Below, one piece after another: positions 1-6,307 of a stretch of 6,834 nucleotides of DNA; positions within the stretch are counted from its first letter, which is position 1, and every line of letters begins with the position of its first letter. The position numbers were made by a program, and so were the translations under genes. Below the pieces are notes generated by a model. It made no database searches. It was not told the origin of the DNA and worked only from the letters and a program-made list of their open reading frames with translations. Source of the DNA: Candidatus Egerieicola pullicola (lineage in GTDB: Bacteria; Bacillota; Clostridia; Oscillospirales; Ruminococcaceae); contig DVGY01000039.1 of NCBI GenBank assembly GCA_018712465.1, positions 1-6,834 of the forward strand, in the 5' to 3' direction.

Positions 1-297
1 ACGAAAATAGCGGTGGGAAGAGGAATAATAGAAGAAAAGCTGCTGCAGCTCCCAAAAACGGCCTTTGGCATCCTTCAGCCAATACAGCCGCTTGGCCCCG
101 GCGCTGAGCGGGGCCCCAAACAGCACCCAAATCACCAGCGCCGCCACAATACCGGCAATGTCGTTGCTCACCATACTGACCAAAACGCCCAGCAGCAGCC
201 CACAGAACACCATGCTCAGCTCCATGCAGCACAGGCAAACCGATTTGGGGAAATTCTCCTTGAGCGCCCGAAAACTTTCGGTAAAGACCTGTTTCAT
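1..297 (-). CDS. Small integral membrane protein, C-terminus outside the window
   Basis: Partial gene on the minus strand, open through base 1; 99 codons are visible from an ATG at 297. The first ~18 residues are basic/amphipathic (MKQVFTESFRALKENFPKS). Two hydrophobic segments follow at about residues 19-43 and 47-62, then a loop with GAPLSAGAKRLYWLKDAKG at 61-79 and an aromatic-rich stretch (FWELQQLFFYYSS). This pattern resembles Bacillota membrane proteins of the DUF975/DUF624 type, which carry a similar Gly-Pro-Leu turn after an early helix, but the resemblance is from memory and the family is not settled. The ATG overlaps the stop of the phosphatase gene (ATGA), and GGGGA lies 6 nt upstream inside that gene, so the two are very probably co-transcribed and translationally coupled. 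No function is assigned. Confidence 0.75.
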   Translation of the reverse strand, partial: MKQVFTESFRALKENFPKSVCLCCMELSMVFCGLLLGVLVSMVSNDIAGIVAALVIWVLFGAPLSAGAKRLYWLKDAKGRFWELQQLFFYYSSSHRYFR

Positions 298-998
298 GAA
301 CGGTCCCCACCCATTTTTTCATCCAAAGAGCGGATGTACTCCGGATCCACCAAATGATATTGAGCTTCCTGTTCCGGTTCCCCACGATAGGGGATTTTCC
401 CCCCGATTTCAAAGCTCTTGGCGTTGCTCCAAACCGCCAGGTTCAGTAAAATGCCGTAGCCTTCCCCAGGTTGGCAGCTCCAATAAGATGGCTTGGTTCG
501 TGGCAGTCCGCAGCCCCCCAGCAGGGTCATAATCACGCCCCCGTGGGTGACCACCGCAGCGGAGAAGATCTGCTTTTTCATCATGTCCTTCAGCAGCACT
601 TCAAAGCCTTCCATCACCCTGTTTTCAAACTGGGCCATTCCCTCACTGCCGCCGGGCGCAGGGGATTTCATCTTATTTTCCATAAAGGTCACAAAGCGGG
701 AATCGTCCTTGAGCTGGTCCAGACTTTTATTTTCAAAGTCTCCAAAGTCAAACTCCCGCAGCTGGGGCAGGGAAATCAAGTCCATTTCCGGGTACAGCAG
801 ATGGGCGGTCTGGACGCAGCGTAGCAGCGGCGAGGTATACACCAATCCCACGCCCGGGTACTCCCCTTCCTGCATCAAGGAGGCCAATCCGGCAATCCCT
901 TCCGGGCAGAGGGGAAGATCGGTTTTTCCGATAAATCGTCCTTCCAAATTGGAAGCGGTCATGCCGTGGCGAATCAAATAGATATGGTAACTTTGCAT
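294..998 (-). CDS. Histidine phosphatase superfamily protein (phosphoglycerate mutase/CobC-like)
   Basis: A 234-residue cytoplasmic enzyme of the branch-1 histidine phosphatase family, which removes phosphate from small molecules through a phosphohistidine intermediate. The signature IRHG is at residues 9-12, with R10 and the nucleophile H11. GRFIGKTDLPL at 20-30 is the usual substrate-loop block, SPLLRCVQTA at 56-65 supplies the second arginine (R60), LREFDFGDFE at 80-89 contains the probable acid E82, and THGG at 151-154 holds the second catalytic histidine H152. All core residues are present, so it should be active. The substrate cannot be read: alpha-ribazole phosphatase (CobC), a PGM-like enzyme or a general phosphatase are all possible, and no cobalamin genes are nearby. 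About 35 residues beyond the usual core form a charged tail. GGGAGGA precedes the ATG by a few bases. The gene leads a two-gene unit with the membrane protein at 297-1. Confidence 0.93.
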   Translation of the reverse strand: MQSYHIYLIRHGMTASNLEGRFIGKTDLPLCPEGIAGLASLMQEGEYPGVGLVYTSPLLRCVQTAHLLYPEMDLISLPQLREFDFGDFENKSLDQLKDDSRFVTFMENKMKSPAPGGSEGMAQFENRVMEGFEVLLKDMMKKQIFSAAVVTHGGVIMTLLGGCGLPRTKPSYWSCQPGEGYGILLNLAVWSNAKSFEIGGKIPYRGEPEQEAQYHLVDPEYIRSLDEKMGGDRS

Positions 999-1051
999 GG
1001 TATTCCTCCCGCCCTTTGCTGCGGCGTTTACAAATAGTAATGTATGTTCTT

Positions 1052-1080
1052 ATCATACCAAATTCCCCTGGCTTTTGCAA
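1052..1080 (-). promoter_or_regulatory. Promoter of the phosphatase/membrane-protein unit
   Basis: On the minus strand, TTGCAA (1080-1075) is followed after exactly 17 bp by TATGAT (1057-1052), a close match to a vegetative sigma-A promoter. Transcription would start near 1045, giving an untranslated leader of about 45 nt before the phosphatase ATG at 998. Confidence 0.7.
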
Positions 1081-1234
1081 ACCCTTTTGTCTCCTTTTCC
1101 GGCTTTGTGCCGTCAATTCTCTTCTTTACCCTGGCATTTCTTGGGATTTCCCGACAAAGATAATGAAAAACACCCATTTCCCTTGCACAAAGCCGACAAC
1201 TTTCAAAATTTTTCTTCAAAATGGCTTTACAAAC
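1070..1234. repeat. Repeated GGCTTT-type motif between the divergent promoters
   Basis: The intergenic stretch 999-1292 has no credible gene but holds four related motifs. They are GGCTTTTGCAAACC at 1070-1083 (overlapping the phosphatase -35), CGGCTTTGTGC at 1100-1110, the exact inverse GCACAAAGCCG at 1185-1195, and GGCTTTACAAAC at 1223-1234 (overlapping the regulator -35). The middle pair is a perfect 11-bp inverted repeat separated by 74 bp, and its left copy also lies in a small hairpin (CGGC, 5-nt loop, GCCG). Both outer copies touch a -35 box, so a shared operator motif is plausible; chance recurrence in a T-rich region is the alternative. Confidence 0.4.
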
Positions 1235-1254
1235 AGTATCGTTTATACTATAAT
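1226..1254 (+). promoter_or_regulatory. Promoter of the Xre-family regulator
   Basis: TTTACA (1226-1231) and a perfect TATAAT (1249-1254) are separated by 17 bp. The expected transcript start near 1261 leaves a leader of about 30 nt that contains the GGAG ribosome binding site. Confidence 0.8.
1235..1249. promoter_or_regulatory. Inverted repeat in the regulator promoter (candidate operator)
   Basis: AGTAT-N5-ATACT lies between the -35 and -10 boxes and ends on the first base of the -10. Its size and position fit the operator of a small dimeric helix-turn-helix repressor, so autoregulation by the downstream Xre protein is a reasonable inference. Binding itself is not shown, and a 5-bp half-site in AT-rich DNA can arise by chance. 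Confidence 0.4.
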
Positions 1255-1278
1255 CTACTATATGTGAAAACTAGACGA

Positions 1279-1284
1279 AAGGAG
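1279..1284 (+). promoter_or_regulatory. Ribosome binding site that selects GTG 1293
   Basis: AAGGAG at 1279-1284 lies only 2 nt from the ATG at 1287 but 8 nt from the in-frame GTG at 1293. The 8-nt spacing is standard and the 2-nt spacing is too short, so GTG is the likely start. Confidence 0.7.
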
Positions 1285-1292
1285 AAATGCCG

Positions 1293-1970
1293 GTGAACAG
1301 CGATTTCCCCCGAATTCTCTCGCTTTTGCGCAAAGAACGGGGCCTAAGCCAAAAACAAGCTGCCGCAGAGCTGCACGTATCTCAATCCCTTCTCTCGCAC
1401 TACGAAAAAGGCATCCGGGAATGCGGGCTGGATTTTCTGGTGCGCACGGCAGACTTTTACGGCGTCTCCTGCGATTACCTGCTGGGCCGTTCCCCGGAAC
1501 GTACCGGCGCCACTTTGATGGTGGACGATCTGCCGGAAGCAGACGTACTGGGCAAGGAAAACCGAATGCGGGGAGGCAGCATCCTCCCCACCTTAAACAA
1601 GCGGCTGATGATTAACAGCTTAAACATTGTGTTCAGCTTGCTGGAGCGCATCGGCAACACGAAACTCACCAAATCCCTGAGCCTGTATCTCATGATGGAC
1701 ATTTACTTGGCGTTTCGGATGCTCTATGAGCTCAATCCCAAAAACCTCTCCACCTTGTTTGTGGTGGACAAAGCCCGTTACCCCTATCTGGCAGACGCTC
1801 AGCGCTTACTTCAGCGGGCGGACCTGTCCCAACTGATGGTGCAGCTTTCCAAGGATCTTCCCCAGGAAAAAACCCTGCTGTCCACTGAACAGCTCCAAGC
1901 TAACTACCCCCTCTTTACCAGCTCCCTGTTAAACCTGATTAAAAACGTAGAAGTCACTTTGGAGCAATAA
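1293..1970 (+). CDS. Xre-family helix-turn-helix transcriptional regulator
   Basis: A 225-residue DNA-binding protein counted from GTG 1293 (227 if ATG 1287 is used). Residues ~6-66 form a classic Xre/Cro-CI domain: RILSLLRKERGLSQKQAAAEL, then the recognition-helix region HVSQSLLSHYEKG, closing with the common tail FYGVSCDYLLGRSP. The remaining ~150 residues are largely helical and not recognised; they may mediate oligomerisation or signal sensing, and no enzymatic motif or membrane segment is visible. Length is roughly twice that of a minimal Xre repressor. The gene has its own promoter with an inverted repeat inside it and ends at a strong terminator, so it appears monocistronic. Its position just ahead of a MATE exporter and divergent from the phosphatase unit makes those candidate targets besides itself, but this is inferred from proximity only. 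Confidence 0.93.
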   Translation: MNSDFPRILSLLRKERGLSQKQAAAELHVSQSLLSHYEKGIRECGLDFLVRTADFYGVSCDYLLGRSPERTGATLMVDDLPEADVLGKENRMRGGSILPTLNKRLMINSLNIVFSLLERIGNTKLTKSLSLYLMMDIYLAFRMLYELNPKNLSTLFVVDKARYPYLADAQRLLQRADLSQLMVQLSKDLPQEKTLLSTEQLQANYPLFTSSLLNLIKNVEVTLEQ

Positions 1971-1990
1971 TACAAAAAATAGTTTTCTGC

Positions 1991-2030
1991 TGCCTTTCCA
2001 ACCAAATGGAAAGGCAATTTTTATTTTTCT
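1991..2030 (+). terminator. Intrinsic terminator of the regulator gene
   Basis: A perfect 10-bp stem (TGCCTTTCCA at 1991-2000 with TGGAAAGGCA at 2007-2016), a 6-nt loop, and the T-rich tract ATTTTTATTTTTCT. It starts 20 nt after the regulator stop and separates that gene from the MATE gene. Confidence 0.9.
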
Positions 2031-2072
2031 TTTCACCCGACAAAAACACACCTTTTTTACAACAAAAACAGA

Positions 2073-2100
2073 TTGACAATTCCCTCAAATCGTGTATCAT
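2073..2100 (+). promoter_or_regulatory. Promoter of the MATE gene
   Basis: A consensus TTGACA (2073-2078) and TATCAT (2095-2100) with a 16-bp spacer. Transcription would begin near 2107. This rules out the GTG at 2092 as a start, because it lies inside the promoter. Confidence 0.7.
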
Positions 2101-2127
2101 AATTGCCGTACCAATCCAAAAAAGAGA

Positions 2128-2133
2128 AAGGGG
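2128..2133 (+). promoter_or_regulatory. Ribosome binding site that selects TTG 2143
   Basis: AAGGGG at 2128-2133 ends 9 nt before an in-frame TTG at 2143 and 21 nt before the first ATG at 2155. The spacing favours the TTG start. Confidence 0.55.
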
Positions 2134-2142
2134 AAATACAGA

Positions 2143-3552
2143 TTGGTTCGCGACATGACCAAAGGCAGCCCAACTCGACTGATCCTGGCCTTTGCCCTGC
2201 CCATGCTGGCGGGAAGCATCTTGCAACAATTTTACAACCTTGCAGACAGCGTGATTGTCAGCTGGGGGGTAGGCGTCAACGCCTTCACCTCCATCGGCTG
2301 CACCAGCTCCATGAATTTCTTCGTCATCGGCTTTATCAACGGCTTGACCCAAGGGTTTTCCATCCTAATCAGCCAATACTTCGGGGCGAAAAACTTGGAA
2401 AGTATGCGCAAAAGCATTGCCATGTCCATCTGCCTCTCTGCCATCAGCGTGATCGTGGTGTCCTTGGCCGCCGCCCTCTCCTCGGAAGGGATCCTGACCC
2501 TGATGCAAACGCCGGATGTGTACATGGAGGACGCGGTGCTCTATTCCCGGATCGTCTACGGATGCGTGGGGTGCCTGGTGTTTTATAACATGACCTCCTC
2601 CATCCTCCGGGCAGTGGGAGACAGCCGCAACCCGCTGGTGGCCATTATCCTCTCCACCTTAATGAACATCGGCCTGGACCTGCTGTTCGTCATGGTGTTC
2701 CACTGGGGGGTGGCCGGCGCCGCCATCGCCACCGCCATCAGCCAGGTCATGGCCATGTGCTACAATCTGGTGGTAATGAGCCGGCTGGAGATCCTCCGCC
2801 TGTCCAAAAAAGACTTCAAGCCGGACTTTTCCATGGTGCGGAAGATGGTGGTGATGGGCATTCCCATGGCCTTCCAAAACTCCGTCACCGCCATGGGCGT
2901 GATGATCCTTCAAGGGGTGGTCAACAGCCTGGGTGCCCTGTACTCCGCCGCCTATGCCGCCGGGTGCAAGGTGGTCAACATCATCCAGCAGCCCAACGCC
3001 ACCTTCGGCATGGCTATCACCACCTACACCGGCCAGAACCTGGGCGCCGGCAAGCTGGACCGAATCCGCAAAGGCGTGGTCCGCTGCATCGGCATCAATA
3101 TGGTGATCTGCACCTGCCTGTGCCTGTGCATGATCTTTTTCTCCAAGCCCATTGCCGGCTTTATCGTCGGTTTTGACCCCAATGCCGATCAGATCATTCA
3201 GGAAGCCTCCAACTACATGGTATTCTTGAGCCTGTTCTTGTGGGTGCTGGGCCTGCTGTGGCCCTACCGTTCCGCTTTGCAGGGCATGGGCCGCACCTTT
3301 ATGCCCATGGTTTCCGGCGGGCTGGAACTGGCTATCCGGATTTCCCTGGTACTCACCCTGCCCTTGTTCATGGGCTTCTGGGGCGTGATGACGGCGGAAG
3401 TCTCCGCTTGGACCGGGGCCACCATTATGCTGATCATCGACTATTACCTGGTGATTCACAAACTGAAGCACGCCACCGATTTAAACCACACTCTGCTTAA
3501 GAAAAAGGAAGCTCTAGAAAAAGTTCCCGCTATTCCGGGAAAGCATTCTTAA
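2143..3552 (+). CDS. MATE-family multidrug/metabolite efflux protein
   Basis: A 469-residue polytopic membrane protein of the MATE family, which exports organic cations and other small molecules in exchange for Na+ or H+. From the TTG start it begins VRDMTKGSPTRLIL, the usual MATE opening. QQFYNLADS at 28-36 in the first membrane segment carries the conserved acidic residue (D35). About twelve hydrophobic segments are spread along the chain, and GIPMAFQ at 239-245 opens the second six-helix half, giving the expected internal pseudo-repeat. The length is normal for the family and the C-terminal ~25 residues are charged and cytoplasmic. SWGVGVNAFTSIG replaces the more common GRFVG-type turn after helix 1, a modest variation. 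The substrate cannot be inferred. The gene has its own promoter and ends at the hairpin at 3570; the Xre gene upstream may regulate it. ATG 2155 is the alternative start. Confidence 0.94.
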   Translation: MVRDMTKGSPTRLILAFALPMLAGSILQQFYNLADSVIVSWGVGVNAFTSIGCTSSMNFFVIGFINGLTQGFSILISQYFGAKNLESMRKSIAMSICLSAISVIVVSLAAALSSEGILTLMQTPDVYMEDAVLYSRIVYGCVGCLVFYNMTSSILRAVGDSRNPLVAIILSTLMNIGLDLLFVMVFHWGVAGAAIATAISQVMAMCYNLVVMSRLEILRLSKKDFKPDFSMVRKMVVMGIPMAFQNSVTAMGVMILQGVVNSLGALYSAAYAAGCKVVNIIQQPNATFGMAITTYTGQNLGAGKLDRIRKGVVRCIGINMVICTCLCLCMIFFSKPIAGFIVGFDPNADQIIQEASNYMVFLSLFLWVLGLLWPYRSALQGMGRTFMPMVSGGLELAIRISLVLTLPLFMGFWGVMTAEVSAWTGATIMLIIDYYLVIHKLKHATDLNHTLLKKKEALEKVPAIPGKHS

Positions 3553-3569
3553 CTCCATCCAAAGAAATA

Positions 3570-3607
3570 CCGCCTGCCACCGTTTCAAAGTGACAGGCGG
3601 ATTTTTT
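3570..3607. terminator. Shared terminator between converging MATE and ung genes
   Basis: An 11-bp stem (3570-3580 with 3590-3600) and a 9-nt loop. Read on the plus strand it is followed by ATTTTTT, good for the MATE transcript, but has one C-A mismatch (3577/3593). Read on the minus strand the same position becomes a U-G wobble, so the stem is fully paired, followed by the weaker tract TATTTCTTT. It begins right after the ung stop codon, so one hairpin probably serves both directions. Confidence 0.85.
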
Positions 3608-4274
3608 ATAAGGCAGCCCAATCAATGGGGGTCATGCCGTGTTCTTTTAGAAATTCATTGCAGCGGCTGAAATGCTTGCAGCCAAACCAGCCGTGGTAGG
3701 CGCTTAACGGCGAAGGGTGCACCGTTTCCAAAATCAAATGGATGGGGTTGGTAATCAACTCCTTCTTCTTCCGGGCGGGACTGCCCCACAGCAAAAACAC
3801 CATGGGAGTCTGCCGTTGGTTGAGGAGGGTGATTACCCGGTCGGTAAACTGTTCCCAGCCCTTTCCCTTGTGGCTGTTGGCCTGGCCTTCCCGCACCGTC
3901 AGCACTGTGTTCAACAGCAGCACCCCTTGCTTGGTCCAGCCGGTCAGCTCTCCGTAGGGAGGCAGGGGCATTCCAATGTCGGAATTGAGCTCCTTAAAAA
4001 TATTTTGAAGGGAAGGCGGCGGCTTGACCCCCTTTTGCACCGAAAAACAAAGGCCGTGAGCCTGCCCCGCACCGTGGTAGGGATCCTGCCCTAAAATCAC
4101 CGCCTTCACTTTATCATAGGGCGTGCTTTGCAGGGCGTTGAAAATTTTGTCCATGGGAGGAAAAATATTGTAGTTGGCATATTCTTCCTTTAAAAAAGCC
4201 CGCAGCTTTTGGTAATAGGGCTTTTCAAATTCCGGCTGGAGCAGTTCGTCCCAGCCGCCGCCAAGATGTACCAT
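3606..4274 (-). CDS. ung: Uracil-DNA glycosylase, family 1
   Basis: A 222-residue base-excision repair enzyme that cleaves uracil from DNA. The water-activating motif GQDPYHG is at residues 62-68 with catalytic D64. GLCFS at 74-78 supplies the stacking F77, LLNTVLTV at 120-127 provides the uracil-reading N122, and HPSPLSA at 186-192 has the catalytic H186 and the DNA minor-groove loop. All diagnostic residues are present and the length is normal, so the enzyme should be functional. AAAGGA lies about 7 nt before the ATG. It is the last gene of the GT2-aguA-ung unit, 36 nt after aguA, and ends inside the shared terminator hairpin region. Its location behind two metabolic genes probably reflects housekeeping transcription from a common promoter, not a shared pathway. 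Confidence 0.98.
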   Translation of the reverse strand: MVHLGGGWDELLQPEFEKPYYQKLRAFLKEEYANYNIFPPMDKIFNALQSTPYDKVKAVILGQDPYHGAGQAHGLCFSVQKGVKPPPSLQNIFKELNSDIGMPLPPYGELTGWTKQGVLLLNTVLTVREGQANSHKGKGWEQFTDRVITLLNQRQTPMVFLLWGSPARKKKELITNPIHLILETVHPSPLSAYHGWFGCKHFSRCNEFLKEHGMTPIDWAAL

Positions 4275-4310
4275 AGAGATTCCTTTCTCCTCAAAAAATG
4301 TCCGGGTTGC

Positions 4311-5411
4311 TTAATCAATTCCTGCGGGAATCTGCTGGGTCAAACAGTGAATGTTGCCGCCCCCCAGCAGAATTTCCCGGGTGGGGATCTGGATCACCGT
4401 CCGCTCCGGGAAGCAGTCCGCCAAAATATTGGCCGCCACCTGGTCCATGGGATCGTCGAAGGCGGGCATAATCACGTGTTTGTTGGAGAGATAAAAGTTG
4501 GCGTAACTGGCGGCCAACCGTTCTCCCGGAATGCGGGCGGGTTTCCCGTCCACGCAGTCCAGCCCACGGCATTCCTCCTCCGACACCGTCACCGGCTTGG
4601 GCAAAGGAAGTTTGTGCACCTTCAGTTTCCGTCCTTTGGCATCCCGTGCCGTTTGGAGATACTCCCAGTTTTCCTGGCAGAGAGGATACTGAGGATCCCC
4701 TTGATCTTCCGTCCAACTGAGCACAATTTCCCCAGGCTTTACAAACGCCGCCACGTTGTCCACGTGTTCGTCGGTTTCATCGTTGTAAATTCCTCGGGGC
4801 AGCCAGAGTACCTTCTCTCCCCCCAAACAGTCCAGCAGCTTTTGCTCAATTTCTTGTTGGGAGAGAGAGGGATTCCGCCCCGGGCTCAGCAGGCAGGCGG
4901 CGGTGGTCAAAAGAGTCCCTTCCCCGTCGCTGTGGATGCTGCCCCCTTCCAGCACAAAATCCTGGAGATCATAGCGGTCAATGGAATAAAGGTCGCACAC
5001 CTTCCGTCCCAGATGCCGGTCCAAATCCCAGGGGAAATAGCAGCCGTTGTACAGCCCGCCCCAGGCGTTGAAATCGAAATCCGCACCCCGGCGGCGTCCC
5101 TGTCCGTCAATCAAAAAGATGGGGGCGGTGTCCCTGGCCCAGCTGTCGTCACTGGACAGTTCCACCACTCGGATGGAATCCGGCAGCGCCAGCCGGGCGT
5201 TGTCGTACTGGGCGGCAGGCGCACACACCGTCACCTCTTCACTTTGAGCAATGGCGGCGCAGATCTTCACAAAAGTCTCCCGGGCGGCGTATCCCCCGTA
5301 ACTCCAACTGTCCCCTCGATGGGGCCAGATCAGAAGACACCCCTGATGCGGGGCGGATTCTGCGGGGTAGTAAAAGCCGTCCTGTTTGGGGGAAGAGTAA
5401 AATATTTGCAT
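4311..5411 (-). CDS. aguA: Agmatine deiminase
   Basis: A 366-residue cytoplasmic enzyme of the guanidino-group-modifying family that converts agmatine to N-carbamoylputrescine and ammonia, a step in putrescine formation or agmatine catabolism. The N-terminus has the family's PAESAPHQG at 16-24 and WP at 29-30. SWARDTAP at 90-97 carries active-site D94, FVLEGGSIH at 152-160 carries E155, DETDEHVDN at 211-219 carries H216, and GGGNIHCLTQQ at 350-360 carries the nucleophile C356; the last motif is characteristic of AguA rather than arginine deiminase or peptidyl-arginine deiminase. Length is typical. AGGGAGG sits 4 nt ahead of the ATG. It lies 28 nt after the GT2 gene and 36 nt before ung. The usual partner, N-carbamoylputrescine amidase or a putrescine carbamoyltransferase, is not in this window. 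Confidence 0.96.
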   Translation of the reverse strand: MQIFYSSPKQDGFYYPAESAPHQGCLLIWPHRGDSWSYGGYAARETFVKICAAIAQSEEVTVCAPAAQYDNARLALPDSIRVVELSSDDSWARDTAPIFLIDGQGRRRGADFDFNAWGGLYNGCYFPWDLDRHLGRKVCDLYSIDRYDLQDFVLEGGSIHSDGEGTLLTTAACLLSPGRNPSLSQQEIEQKLLDCLGGEKVLWLPRGIYNDETDEHVDNVAAFVKPGEIVLSWTEDQGDPQYPLCQENWEYLQTARDAKGRKLKVHKLPLPKPVTVSEEECRGLDCVDGKPARIPGERLAASYANFYLSNKHVIMPAFDDPMDQVAANILADCFPERTVIQIPTREILLGGGNIHCLTQQIPAGID

Positions 5412-5439
5412 AAAACCTCCCTATCAAAAAACAAAGTCC

Positions 5440-6222
5440 TCACTTTTTTGTTTCCAAAGATTTTTGATACCGTTTCGCCAAAAATCCGGCAATGGGTTTG
5501 GGCCAGAACCGCTGAAACATCAGCAGATCCTCCTGCTGCCGGGAGTGGTTGGCAATGGCAGCGCTGGTTTCCGCTCCTTCGTGGAGACGGTGGGTCATGG
5601 CGCACTGCTTGACGTAACAGATCCGGCCCTTCCGTTGGAAGATCCGCCGCCAGCCGTCCCAGTCCAAGGTAACGTGGAGGGAATCGTCAAAGGTGAAATC
5701 CTTTAGATTGGTGAGATGATAGCTTACCGAAGGACAGCCCACAAAGTCTCCCAGCGCCAGTACCCGGCTGCGCAGCCAGCGGCACCGGGGAGCGAAAAGA
5801 TTGACGAACCGGCTCATCGCGTTTTTGATCTTTAAGTTTACCGTATCTGCCGTAATCCGGTCGCCGATCTTTTCTTGATAGCGAGTATGGCAGATTAAGG
5901 AATCCGGATAGGCCGCCAGCTGCGCCATCACCCATTCCCCATATTGAGGGGCATAGGTGTCATCTTGATGGGCGATGGTAGCGTAAGGGGTTTTCACCTG
6001 GCTCAGCCCAAAATTCCAGTCCGCTCCGATGGAACTTTTTCCTTGACGGACGATGTATTCTGCGCCGTACTCCCGTGCCATCTCTTCCAAATAAGGGCTG
6101 GGGGTCGAGGTCGTCATTAAAATGGCGCTGGGTCGGGTCTGGGCCTTCAGGGAATCCAGACATTCCCGCAGATAAGGCGAATCCCCATACGCACACACCA
6201 CATAGGTATGATCCGGCTGCAT
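5440..6222 (-). CDS. Family 2 glycosyltransferase
   Basis: A 260-residue GT-A fold enzyme that should transfer a sugar from a nucleotide-sugar donor, probably to a surface glycan. From ATG 6222 it opens with HTYVVCAYGDSPYLRECLDSL, the donor-binding beta strand and helix of GT2. GADWNFGL at 66-73 and HQDDTYAPQ at 85-93 follow; the latter contains the DXD-like metal site (D87/D88). LDWDGW at 186-191 probably contributes to the acceptor side, and HRLHEGAETS at 211-220 followed by QEDLLMFQRFWP at 230-241 is a tail I recall from related Clostridia proteins. No membrane segment is evident, so it is cytoplasmic or peripheral. The frame stays open up to 6282, but that TTG falls in the -35 box and ATG 6255 in the -10 box, so neither is a start. 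AAGGGGA lies 7 nt upstream of ATG 6222. It is the first gene of the aguA-ung unit; donor and acceptor are unknown. Confidence 0.93.
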   Translation of the reverse strand: MQPDHTYVVCAYGDSPYLRECLDSLKAQTRPSAILMTTSTPSPYLEEMAREYGAEYIVRQGKSSIGADWNFGLSQVKTPYATIAHQDDTYAPQYGEWVMAQLAAYPDSLICHTRYQEKIGDRITADTVNLKIKNAMSRFVNLFAPRCRWLRSRVLALGDFVGCPSVSYHLTNLKDFTFDDSLHVTLDWDGWRRIFQRKGRICYVKQCAMTHRLHEGAETSAAIANHSRQQEDLLMFQRFWPKPIAGFLAKRYQKSLETKK

Positions 6223-6229
6223 CCGTGCA

Positions 6230-6236
6230 TCCCCTT
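6230..6236 (-). promoter_or_regulatory. Ribosome binding site that selects ATG 6222 (GT2)
   Basis: On the minus strand AAGGGGA occupies 6236-6230 and is 7 nt from the ATG at 6222. The upstream in-frame ATG at 6240 has no such site and would begin almost at the transcript end. Confidence 0.7.
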
Positions 6237-6253
6237 CCATAGAGTCTTGCTTC

Positions 6254-6282
6254 ATTGTAGCACATCGCCGGAGCGGTTTCAA
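6254..6282 (-). promoter_or_regulatory. Promoter of the GT2-aguA-ung unit
   Basis: TTGAAA (6282-6277), 17 bp, then TACAAT (6259-6254) preceded by TGC, which gives an extended -10. Runs of A on the minus strand just upstream (about 6291-6308) resemble an UP element. A perfect 10-bp palindrome, CAACCGGTTG at 6280-6289, overlaps the -35 and could be an operator. The expected start near 6247 gives a short leader of about 25 nt. Confidence 0.8.
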
Positions 6283-6307
6283 CCGGTTGCTTTTTTGATT
6301 TTTTATT

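Noticed and set aside
1028..1219. 63-codon minus-strand frame in the divergent intergenic region
   Set aside because: It has no ribosome binding site and crosses the phosphatase promoter; no recognisable features.
2073..2110. Operator at the MATE promoter matching the regulator's inverted repeat
   Set aside because: Only GTATC is shared and the flanking CAATT/AATTG pairing is 5 bp; too weak to claim.
2659..3471. 270-codon minus-strand frame within the MATE gene
   Set aside because: Composition is dominated by His, Gly, Asp and Ala, as expected for the mirror of a membrane protein gene; no domain and no ribosome binding site context.
4209..5612. Long plus-strand open frame (467 codons) opposite aguA
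   Set aside because: It runs antisense to the clearly recognised aguA gene and parts of ung and GT2, has no recognisable domain, and reflects codon-position GC bias.
6223..6282. N-terminal extension of the GT2 gene to TTG 6282
   Set aside because: The extension contains the -35 and -10 boxes of the gene's own promoter, and the GT2 domain begins right after ATG 6222.
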